Origin: Oscillospiraceae bacterium
Lineage (GTDB): Bacteria; Bacillota; Clostridia; Oscillospirales; Ruminococcaceae
Length of the DNA: 15,432 bases
Reading direction: 5' to 3'
Assembly (NCBI GenBank): GCA_900768125.1
Contig: CAAGBS010000010.1
Span: 1 to 15,432 of the forward strand
Shown: positions 7,835 through 13,560 of the stretch, in pieces
How positions within the stretch are numbered: the stretch's first letter is position 1
Layout: every line of letters begins with the position of its first letter
Notes under the pieces: model-generated
Database searches by the model: none
What the model was told of the DNA's origin: nothing
Seen by the model: only the letters and a program-made list of their open reading frames with translations
Translations under genes and position numbers: made by a program

Positions 7835-9013
7835 TCAGACTTCCACGTCTGCTTCGTAGTCTACTCCCTCTATTCCAAAACCAAACAGCTCGTAGAAGTC
7901 CTTCCAGTATCCGTCGATATCGGTGTATTCCTTGAAATTATCGGCGTTGAGGAGGTTCCAGAGCTTCGTTACCTCGTCCTGAATTTCCGGTTTCATTTCC
8001 AGGTCGTCAAGACGTATTCTTCCCTCGCCGTCAACTGCGCCGGTTACCGGCTTTCCGTCCGCGCCGAGCTTTTCGGCAAACAGGCGGTACATCTGCTCGA
8101 TACAGCCCTCGTGAACTCCCCTGGCTTTCATCACCTTGTAAAGAATCGAGATATACAGCGGGACTATCGGTATAGCCGCGCTGGACTGTGTTACGAGCGC
8201 CTTGTTGACGGAGATGTACGCTTTTATTCCGTCTGCGGCGTATTTTTCGGTTATCTGCTTCGAGGTGGAGAAAAGGTGAGCCTTGGCTCTGCCTATCGAA
8301 CCCTCGAAGTACATCGGGTGGGTTATTTCCGGACCGATATACGAATAGGCAACGGTAACGGCGTTGTCCTCTATTGCGTCAGCAGCTTTCAGTGCGTCGA
8401 TCCACGCCGCCCAGTCCTCGCCGCCCATTACCTTTACGGTGGCGGTTATCTCGTCCTCGGTGGCAGGCTCGATGGTTACCTCGGAAACGGTGTTGTTCCT
8501 GAGGTCGATAGTTTTGTTGGTGTAGGGTTCTCCGGTGGTTTTGAGAACGGAGGAGTATGTCACATCGCCGACTGTTCTTCTGGGTGCGGCGAGGCTGTAT
8601 ACAACGCAGTCCACCTTGCCGAGGTCGGACTTGATGATGTCGATGACCTCTTTCTTGCACTCGTCGGAATATGCGTCGCCGTTGACGGTCTTGGCGTACA
8701 GTCCATCAGCCTTCGCGAACTTCTCGAAAGCCTGCGTGTTGTACCAGCCGGAAGTACCGGTCTTGTTTCCGCTGGCGGGTCTGTCGAACATCACGCCGAG
8801 CGTAGCCGCCCCCGCGCTGAAAGCGAGCGAAATGCGGCTTGCCAGTCCGTAGCCCATTGAACAGCCCAGAACCAGCACCTTTTTCGGCTTGAAGCCGTTG
8901 TCCTCCGCCCTTTTCGACTTTACATACTCTATCTCGTTCTTAACGACCGCTTCGCAGCCCACCGGGTGAGCCGTTGTGCAGATGAATCCTCTTACCTTAG
9001 GTTTAACTATCAT
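7835..9013 (-). CDS. fabV: FabV/TER-type trans-2-enoyl-ACP(CoA) reductase
   Basis: This 392-residue enzyme has the length typical of the FabV/TER family. It reduces the trans-2 double bond of enoyl-ACP (fatty acid elongation) or enoyl-CoA (crotonyl-CoA to butyryl-CoA) with a nicotinamide cofactor. Visible landmarks are the Rossmann motif VLVLGCSMGYGLASR (46-60), FDRPASGNKTGTSGWYN (76-92) with an acidic residue after the second strand that favours NADH, SLAAPRR (140-146) and the catalytic Tyr235-x8-Lys244 in YFEGSIGRAK, the same spacing as in characterised FabV enzymes. ATG at 9013 follows AAGGAG by seven bases. It has its own promoter (9108-9136) and lies upstream of the ABC pair. The sequence cannot separate an ACP role from a CoA role; the absence of other butyrate or fab genes nearby leaves this open. 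The family assignment is firm. Confidence 0.95.
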   Translation of the reverse strand: MIVKPKVRGFICTTAHPVGCEAVVKNEIEYVKSKRAEDNGFKPKKVLVLGCSMGYGLASRISLAFSAGAATLGVMFDRPASGNKTGTSGWYNTQAFEKFAKADGLYAKTVNGDAYSDECKKEVIDIIKSDLGKVDCVVYSLAAPRRTVGDVTYSSVLKTTGEPYTNKTIDLRNNTVSEVTIEPATEDEITATVKVMGGEDWAAWIDALKAADAIEDNAVTVAYSYIGPEITHPMYFEGSIGRAKAHLFSTSKQITEKYAADGIKAYISVNKALVTQSSAAIPIVPLYISILYKVMKARGVHEGCIEQMYRLFAEKLGADGKPVTGAVDGEGRIRLDDLEMKPEIQDEVTKLWNLLNADNFKEYTDIDGYWKDFYELFGFGIEGVDYEADVEV

Positions 9014-9101
9014 AGTGATACTCCTTCCCCGCAGTACTGCAAGACACGAGTGCGATACTGCGCTTTGAATATTGAAAGCTGCGGACTTCCGCAGTGCGTA
9101 C
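9014..9101 (-). promoter_or_regulatory. Leader of fabV with palindromes
   Basis: The roughly 88-nt untranslated leader expected from the promoter at 9108-9136 contains a hairpin CTGCGG-ACTT-CCGCAG (9079-9094) near its 5' end. It also contains a perfect palindrome GCAGTACTGC (9031-9040) just before the AAGGAG site, and a related GATACTGCGC string at 9054-9063. The palindrome could be an operator or help present the ribosome binding site. No known riboswitch fits. Confidence 0.35.
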
Positions 9102-9107
9102 TTATTT

Positions 9108-9136
9108 ATTGTACCATAAATTCACCGGTTTTACAA
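9108..9136 (-). promoter_or_regulatory. Promoter of fabV
   Basis: On the minus strand, TTGTAA (9131-9136), a 17-bp spacer and TACAAT (9108-9113) form a sigma-A-type promoter. TGG immediately before the -10 box gives an extended -10. It lies in the gap between the HAD gene (stop at 9154) and fabV (start at 9013). fabV and probably the ABC genes therefore can be transcribed independently of the genes upstream. Confidence 0.7.
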
Positions 9137-9153
9137 GGGGTAACGCAGAATTT

Positions 9154-9684
9154 TCAGTCCGGGAACTCCGATAATTCCCGGATAAACACGTCCGCGAACT
9201 GCGATACGTCACCCCTCGGGGCGGTGTTCGGGTCGTAGATGCCTATCACGCGGAAGCCTGCGTTGTGCGCTGTTTCGGCGCAGTAGGCGGAGTCCTCCAC
9301 CACGGTGCACCCGGAAATATCCGCGCCCAGCCGCTGCGCCGCCTGCAGGAATATATCCGGCTTATCCTTGCGCGCGCCCGCTTCGGTGCAGTCGAGGTAG
9401 AACCGGAAGAACCTGTCAAGCCCGTACTTCTGCATAAACGGCTCGGACACCCAGCGGTCGGTCGCGCTCGCAATGCACATCGCCGCGCCCTGCGAATAAA
9501 GCCGCTCCAGAAGCTCCAGTGCGCCGGGGCGGGGCTTTATTATCTCTGCGTACTTTTCTTTCATCGCCAGCCTGACCTGCTGCATACGCTCGCGGTCGCA
9601 GCGCTCGTCCTCCCTGAAACTGCCGTACCAGTATCCCATGCTGTCCGCGAGCGTTCCGTCAAGGTCGAATATGTAATATTTCAT
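9154..9684 (-). CDS. HAD-superfamily phosphatase/phosphomutase (beta-phosphoglucomutase-like)
   Basis: This 176-residue protein has all four HAD motifs. DLDGT is at 7-11 (nucleophile Asp7, acid/base Asp9). SAT is at 73-75, a Lys lies in the KDKPD segment (about 106-108), and VVEDS with the acidic pair at 130-131 is followed by AHNAGF, typical of the subgroup that includes beta-phosphoglucomutase and phosphoglycolate phosphatase. The helical cap (about 14-55) is small, and the protein is shorter than the 210-220 residues usual for that subgroup. The substrate, a small phosphate ester or sugar phosphate, cannot be named. ATG at 9684 follows AAGGAAG. A 293-bp repeat element begins only 26 bp upstream of the start, and I see no promoter between it and nagZ, so expression may come from read-through. 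Confidence 0.88.
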   Translation of the reverse strand: MKYYIFDLDGTLADSMGYWYGSFREDERCDRERMQQVRLAMKEKYAEIIKPRPGALELLERLYSQGAAMCIASATDRWVSEPFMQKYGLDRFFRFYLDCTEAGARKDKPDIFLQAAQRLGADISGCTVVEDSAYCAETAHNAGFRVIGIYDPNTAPRGDVSQFADVFIRELSEFPD

Positions 9685-9710
9685 AATGTACTTCCTTTAT
9701 CATCTATATT

Positions 9711-10003
9711 GTAGGGGAGGGGCTTGCCCCTCCCGCCCTTTAATGCGCGGCGTCCATGCCGCGCCAGGGGGCGGTTTGGACAAACGTCCTGTTTGCCCCT
9801 CCCGCCCTTTAATGCGGTGCGTCCATGCGTTCTTTCGGTCAACCCCTCTGTCAACTGCGTTGACACCTCCCCCACAGGGGGAGACACGCTTTGGGGCGGT
9901 TTGGACAAACGTCCTGTTTGCCCCTCCCGCCATTTAATGCGGCGCGTCCTTGCGCCCGTTGCAGGAATCTTCTATATGCGGGCGGGGCTTGCCCCGCCCC
10001 TAC
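9711..10003. repeat. 293-bp GC-rich repeat element, copy 1 (MITE-like)
   Basis: The ends are inverted copies of each other: GTAGGGGAGGGGCTTGCCCC at the left, and on the other strand GTAGGGGCGGGGCAAGCCCC from the right. Each end is itself a 9-bp hairpin. The inside is modular: a 62-bp unit (9768-9829) recurs at 9893-9954 with three changes. Between the units lie two perfect hairpins, TGTCAAC/GTTGACA (9849-9865) and CTCCCCC/GGGGGAG (9867-9883). Another stem, GCGCGGC/GCCGCGC, lies near 9734-9753. ATT flanks both sides (9708-9710, 10004-10006), a possible 3-bp target duplication. There is no coding capacity; the long ORFs crossing it are compositional. The central hairpins resemble dispersed repeats I associate with Oscillospiraceae genomes. 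Copy 2 is at 11328-11620. Confidence 0.85.
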
Positions 10004-10077
10004 ATTTTTTCGTTTCTTTTGTAATTCCCGCGTGAAGCGCGCCAAAATTCTGAATTAAAATGTGGGCAAATGCCGCG

Positions 10078-11295
10078 TTATTCAATTATTCCGTATTCCA
10101 GCTTCATCATCAGCACCCTCGTGACTGCTTCGTCTATGCGCTCCTGCGGTATCTCGCCGGACTCCACCGCCGCCGCGACCGCCTTTGCCGCAGAGGCGTA
10201 GTCGGTGCAGCAAAGCAGGTCCGCGCCCGCTTTCAGCGCAGTGACAGCCGCTTCGTTCTCGCCGCAGTATTCCTCCACCGCGTCCATCGAGAGGTCGTCT
10301 GTCAGCGCCGCGCCGGTGAATCCCTGCTCCCGCAGGAACGCGTACATCTTCGCGGAAAGCGAACCGGGCAGGCTGTCGTCAACGCAGCTGACTATATTAT
10401 GCGATACCATCACCACCGGAGCGCCCGCCGCTATTCCCGCCCGGAAAGGCTTCAAATCGAGGTTTTCGAACTCGTCGATCGACCGCTCGTCAATTGATAT
10501 CCCGGTGTGGGTGTCGAGATTATTTCCGTAGCCCGGGAAGTGCTTCAGCGCGCAGAGCAGTCCGCTTTCTGAGTAGCCCCCCACCGCCGCGCCGACCGCC
10601 TGCGACACCTCGTCCACGTCGGTGCTGAACGCGCGGCCGTAGATGAAATCAGTTTCAGAGCGGGGCAGGTCGCAGACCGGGGCGAGATTCATGTTAAGCC
10701 CCAGGCTTTTCATCAGCGCGGATATCTCCACCGCTTCTCCGCGGACTGCGTCCAGCCCCTCCGCCAGCACGTCAGACTGCGCCGGGAACGGCTCCGCGCG
10801 GTACTGCGGGTACTTTGAAATGCGGACTACTTCGCCGCCCTCCTCGTCCGCCGCGAATATCATTCCGAGCTTCGCCCGGGACTGTATCTCGGCTATTTCG
10901 GCGGCGATGGTCTGCGGGGTGGCGTACTTAAAGTCCGCGCCGAACATCACGAATCCCCCCAGCGAGTACTCCAGCGCTTCGCTCAGCGCATTTTCTCCGG
11001 GGTACCTCGCCAGAATGACCTGCCCGGCTTTCTCTGCGGCGGTCATGCCTGATAATAATTCGGCGGCTCTGCGCTCCTGCGCGCTTTCGGCTTCCGCAGT
11101 ATCAGCCGGTTCAGCAGTCTCATCTGCGGACTGCACGGGCTGTTCCGTCTCAGGGATCTCCGCTGTACAGGGGGTCTCAGCAGGCTCCTCGATGGACGGC
11201 GACGGTGTCACCGGAATGCGGTCTGTGGACTGACAGCCGGTAAGCCCGACCGATAGTGCCGCCACGCTTAATATTGTAAGAAGTATTTTTTTCAT
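10078..11295 (-). CDS. nagZ: Lipoprotein beta-N-acetylhexosaminidase, glycoside hydrolase family 3 (NagZ-type)
   Basis: This is a 405-residue protein. I chose ATG at 11295, with AAGGAG nine bases upstream and a clear lipoprotein signal (MKKILLTILSVAALSVGLTGC; Cys21 would be lipidated). The frame continues upstream to 11607 only because it crosses a repeat element. After a Pro/Glu/Thr-rich linker (about 22-80), the catalytic barrel carries the NagZ hallmark KHFPGYGNNLDTH (251-263, Asp261-Thr-His263 being the acid/base dyad) and LTDDLSM (331-337) with the nucleophilic Asp. The enzyme removes terminal GlcNAc from muropeptides or chitin-type oligosaccharides, outside the membrane in this case, so wall turnover is the likely role. 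There is no C-terminal extra domain as in the longer Bacillus enzyme. It is bracketed by two copies of the 293-bp element and transcribed from a promoter at 11667-11695, beyond copy 2. Confidence 0.93.
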   Translation of the reverse strand: MKKILLTILSVAALSVGLTGCQSTDRIPVTPSPSIEEPAETPCTAEIPETEQPVQSADETAEPADTAEAESAQERRAAELLSGMTAAEKAGQVILARYPGENALSEALEYSLGGFVMFGADFKYATPQTIAAEIAEIQSRAKLGMIFAADEEGGEVVRISKYPQYRAEPFPAQSDVLAEGLDAVRGEAVEISALMKSLGLNMNLAPVCDLPRSETDFIYGRAFSTDVDEVSQAVGAAVGGYSESGLLCALKHFPGYGNNLDTHTGISIDERSIDEFENLDLKPFRAGIAAGAPVVMVSHNIVSCVDDSLPGSLSAKMYAFLREQGFTGAALTDDLSMDAVEEYCGENEAAVTALKAGADLLCCTDYASAAKAVAAAVESGEIPQERIDEAVTRVLMMKLEYGIIE

Positions 11296-11327
11296 TCTGC
11301 ATCTCTCCTTAATAATATGTATGTACT

Positions 11328-11620
11328 GTAGGGGAGGGGCTTGCCCCTCCCGCCCTTTAATGCGCGGCGTCCATGCCGCGCCAGGGGGCGGTACGGACAA
11401 ACGTCCTGTTTGCCCCTCCCGCCCTTGGTTGCGGCGCGTCCTTGCGTTCTTTCGGTCAACCCCTCTGTCAACTGCGTTGACACCTCCCCCACAGGGGGAG
11501 ACACGCTGGGGGCGGTTTGGGCAGACTTCCTGCCTGCCCCTCCCGCCCTTAGTTGCGCAGAGTCCATGTTGCCCGTTGCGGGAATCTTCTATATACGGGC
11601 GGGGCAAGCCCCGCCCCTAC
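11328..11620. repeat. 293-bp GC-rich repeat element, copy 2 (MITE-like)
   Basis: This copy has the same length and orientation as copy 1 (9711-10003). Hand alignment gives roughly 90 percent identity, with two single-base indels that cancel. Both terminal hairpins are kept, as are the TGTCAAC/GTTGACA and CTCCCCC/GGGGGAG hairpins; most changes fall in the right half. No obvious target duplication flanks it. Its left end is 32 bp upstream of the nagZ start codon and its right end is about 40 bp downstream of the predicted nagZ transcription start, so nearly the whole element should be carried in the nagZ mRNA leader. Confidence 0.85.
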
Positions 11621-11666
11621 GGGTATCCTCATTGTCCGCATGTTTTTTTACAGTTCATCTTATAAT

Positions 11667-11695
11667 ATTGTACATTCCCGCGCGGAAAAAGTCAA
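11667..11695 (-). promoter_or_regulatory. Promoter reading toward nagZ
   Basis: On the minus strand, TTGACT (11690-11695), a 17-bp spacer and TACAAT (11667-11672) make a good sigma-A-type promoter. Transcripts would start near 11660, cross repeat copy 2 and reach nagZ after about 365 nt. No better promoter fits in the 32 bp between the element and nagZ. It is divergent from the metY promoter, with 48 bp between the two -35 boxes. Confidence 0.65.
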
Positions 11696-11743
11696 GCCGT
11701 GGGCTATAAACAAAATCTATCACCGGCTATAAAAAATATGAAG

Positions 11744-11772
11744 TAGACAAATACCTACTACTGTGATATACT
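11744..11772 (+). promoter_or_regulatory. Promoter of the leader peptide-metY unit
   Basis: TAGACA (11744-11749) and TATACT (11767-11772) are 17 bp apart, and TGA directly before the -10 gives an extended -10 box. Transcription should start near 11779. The inverted pair AGTAG/CTACT (11742-11746, 11755-11759) straddles the -35 region. GGCTATAAA occurs twice in direct orientation upstream (11702-11710 and 11725-11733), where an activator or repressor could bind. Confidence 0.72.
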
Positions 11773-11804
11773 TAGTACAGAAAGAAAAACACGGAGGTGC
11801 TGAA

Positions 11805-11870
11805 ATGAAGATACTAATGGCGATAAAGTTCAAAACCGGCCGAATGTGCTGTTCAGCACGAATGTGTTGA
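11805..11870 (+). CDS. Met/Cys-rich leader peptide upstream of metY
   Basis: This is a 21-residue ORF with a strong GGAGGTG ribosome binding site (11794-11800) and an ATG start, about 25 nt behind the predicted transcription start. The peptide begins MKILMAIKFKTGR and ends MCC-SAR-MC before TGA. Thus 7 of 21 residues are sulfur amino acids, and three Cys codons (TGC, TGT, TGT) crowd the last seven positions. The eight bases CGAATGTG, coding for Arg-Met-Cys, occur twice (11841 and 11859). The first two Cys codons lie in the hairpin GTGCTG-TT-CAGCAC (11846-11859). The next gene makes homocysteine. By analogy with amino-acid-sensing leader peptides, ribosome stalling at scarce Cys-tRNA or Met-tRNA would control metY. 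No terminator stem precedes the ATATTTTTAA run before metY, so the output mechanism is unclear. Confidence 0.72.
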   Translation: MKILMAIKFKTGRMCCSARMC

Positions 11871-11929
11871 TAAAAGGACGACAACAGAACTAACGAACGA
11901 ATATTTTTAATTTATGGAGGATAAACACC

Positions 11930-13219
11930 ATGTCAGACAAGAAGTACAGATTTGAGACCTTACAGCTCCACGTTGGCCAGGAGCAGCCCGACCCCGCTTC
12001 CGACGCACGCGCAGTGCCGATATACGCTACAACTTCCTACGTTTTCAAGAACTCCGCTCACGCAGCCGCACGTTTCGGGCTTGCTGACGCGGGCAACATC
12101 TACGGCAGACTCACAAACTCCACCCAGGACGTATTCGAGAAGCGCATAGCTGCTCTCGAGGGCGGCGTTGCGGCGCTCGCGACCGCTTCCGGCGCGGCTG
12201 CCATCACCTACACTATCCAGGCTCTCGCAAAGCAGGGCGAGAACATCGTAGCCGCGAACACCATCTACGGCGGCACATACAACCTGCTGGAGCACACCCT
12301 CCCGCTGTACGGCATCACCGCAAAGTTCGTTGACCCCTATGTTGAAGGCTCCTTCGAAGCGGCGATAGACGAGAACACCAAGGCGCTGTACGTTGAGTCC
12401 CTCGGCAACCCGAACTCCAACGTTGCCGATATCGAGACCCTCGCGAACATCGCCCACAAGCACGGTATCCCGCTGGTAGTGGACAGCACGTTCGCTACTC
12501 CCTACCTGCTCCGCCCGATAGAGTACGGCGCTGACATCGTGGTGCACTCCGCGACAAAGTTCATCGGCGGCCACGGAACCGCCATCGGCGGCGTTATCGT
12601 TGACAGCGGCAACTTCGACTGGAAGAAGTCCGGCAGATACGCATGGATATCCGAGCCGAACCCCTCCTACCACGGCATCAGCTTCTCGGACGCAGTCGGC
12701 GCGGCGGCTTTCGTTACCTACATCAGGGCTATCCTCCTGCGCGACACCGGCGCGACTATCTCCCCGTTCCACGCATTCATTTTCCTGCAGGGACTGGAGA
12801 CTCTCTCCCTGCGCGTAGAGCGCCATGTGTTCAACGCGCTGAAGGTAGTCGAGTACCTCAGCAGGCACCCGCAGGTAGAGGCTGTTCACCACCCGTCCCT
12901 TGCCTCCGAGCCTACCCACGAGCTGTACAAGAAGTACTTCCCGAACGGCGGCGGCTCCATCTTCACATTCGAGGTAAAGGGCACTGCCGAGGACGCCCAG
13001 AAATTCATCGACAACCTGCCGATATTCTCGCTGCTGGCTAACGTTGCGGACGTTAAGTCGCTGGTTATCCACCCGGCTTCCACGACCCACTCCCAGCTTA
13101 CCGAATCTGAACTCCTCGAGCAGGGCATCAAGCCGAACACCATCAGGCTTTCCATCGGCACCGAGCATATCGACGACCTTATCGACGCGCTCGACACCGC
13201 GTTTGCGGCTATCAGGTGA
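11930..13219 (+). CDS. metY: O-acetylhomoserine sulfhydrylase (PLP-dependent)
   Basis: This 429-residue enzyme, the usual length for the family, joins O-acetyl-L-homoserine and sulfide to give L-homocysteine and acetate, the direct sulfhydrylation route to methionine in the cytoplasm. Cys/Met-metabolism PLP-enzyme landmarks are YGRLTN (58-63, phosphate contacts from the neighbouring subunit), GxxAALATASGAAA (79-90), ESLGNPNSN (156-164), VVDSTFATPYL (183-193, Asp185 contacts the PLP ring) and VVHSATKFIGGHG (204-216) with Lys210 forming the Schiff base. The long insertion before RDTGATISPFHAFIFLQGLETLSLR is typical of OAH sulfhydrylases rather than cystathionine synthases. GGAGG (11916-11920) lies 9 bases before ATG, framed by TTTAT and ATAAA that could form a small stem with the site in its loop. 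A leader peptide ORF ends 59 bp upstream, and an intrinsic terminator follows at 13262. Confidence 0.96.
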   Translation: MSDKKYRFETLQLHVGQEQPDPASDARAVPIYATTSYVFKNSAHAAARFGLADAGNIYGRLTNSTQDVFEKRIAALEGGVAALATASGAAAITYTIQALAKQGENIVAANTIYGGTYNLLEHTLPLYGITAKFVDPYVEGSFEAAIDENTKALYVESLGNPNSNVADIETLANIAHKHGIPLVVDSTFATPYLLRPIEYGADIVVHSATKFIGGHGTAIGGVIVDSGNFDWKKSGRYAWISEPNPSYHGISFSDAVGAAAFVTYIRAILLRDTGATISPFHAFIFLQGLETLSLRVERHVFNALKVVEYLSRHPQVEAVHHPSLASEPTHELYKKYFPNGGGSIFTFEVKGTAEDAQKFIDNLPIFSLLANVADVKSLVIHPASTTHSQLTESELLEQGIKPNTIRLSIGTEHIDDLIDALDTAFAAIR

Positions 13220-13261
13220 TTTCCCCGCATTGTCATCGGTTTTTCCTTACTGAATATATTT

Positions 13262-13294
13262 TCCCCGGACTTTCTGGTTCGGGGAGCTTTTTTT
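13262..13294 (+). terminator. Intrinsic terminator of metY
   Basis: A 9-bp stem TCCCCGGAC / GTTCGGGGA (one G-U pair) with a TTTCTG loop is followed, after GC, by seven T residues (13288-13294). It lies 42 bp beyond the metY stop and ends the leader peptide-metY transcript. Confidence 0.9.
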
Positions 13295-13325
13295 GCACGG
13301 TATGATACCAAAATGACGTATCTTA

Positions 13326-13354
13326 TTGACACGGATATCCGTTAATGCTATAAT
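13326..13354 (+). promoter_or_regulatory. Perfect-consensus promoter of the protease gene, with a palindrome in the spacer
   Basis: TTGACA (13326-13331) and TATAAT (13349-13354) are perfect consensus boxes 17 bp apart. A 12-bp perfect palindrome ACGGATATCCGT (13331-13342) fills the first half of the spacer. Other symmetric sequences are GGTAT-G-ATACC (13299-13309) upstream and ACCTG/CAGGT (13361-13365, 13377-13381) at the expected transcription start. A promoter this strong ahead of a secreted protease would be expected to need a repressor, and the spacer palindrome is the natural candidate site. Confidence 0.85.
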
Positions 13355-13360
13355 CAAATT

Positions 13361-13560
13361 ACCTGAACCCGACATACAGGTCATTTCTGAATATCGCGGT
13401 CCGTTGGTGAATGCATATCTGCGTTATTCTCAACACTCCGTATGACATGGGAACAGAGGCGACCTGTACTATGGAAACACCGCACAAAGGCCATATTTTG
13501 TATTTTGTACGGTATTGCCATGATTTTTCAGGTAAATAAAAGGAGGTAATGAATGGTACT
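13361..13560 (+). other. Long untranslated leader of the protease mRNA, ending in a 3-codon overlapping ORF
   Basis: About 185-200 nt separate the predicted transcription start from the protease start codon. I recognise no riboswitch; short inverted pairs such as TATGG/CCATA occur but no strong structure stands out. At its end AGGAGG (13541-13546) is followed by three ATGs. ATG 13553 has the best spacing (6 bases) but reads only Met-Val-Leu-stop, and its TGA (13562-13564) overlaps the ATG at 13561. ATG 13549 (in frame with the protease) is only 2 bases from AGGAGG. Confidence 0.5.

Noticed and set aside
9686..10045. Several 64-103 codon ORFs on both strands across repeat copy 1 (and their twins in copy 2)
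   Set aside because: They are Pro/Arg/Gly-rich and arise from palindromic GC-rich DNA. They are not conserved in frame between the two copies, because the single-base indels shift them.
10046..10056. AATTCTGAATT shared with the end of mutS2 (762-772)
   Set aside because: It is a short AT-rich palindrome found after two unrelated minus-strand genes; the match is too short to call a repeat family or terminator.
11296..11607. N-terminal extension of nagZ
   Set aside because: The frame stays open only because it crosses repeat copy 2. The downstream ATG has a good ribosome binding site and begins a perfect lipoprotein signal.
11621..11930. S-box (SAM) riboswitch or T-box leader ahead of metY
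   Set aside because: I looked for the conserved cores and for a terminator hairpin. None is present, and the leader after the promoter is only about 150 nt, most of it taken by the small ORF.
11960..13168. 402-codon minus-strand ORF
   Set aside because: It is antisense to metY. It has low-complexity Val/Gly/Glu composition and no motif.
13411..13539. 42-codon ORF in the protease leader
   Set aside because: It has no ribosome binding site and unusual composition, and it stops before AGGAGG. I could not support it as a gene.
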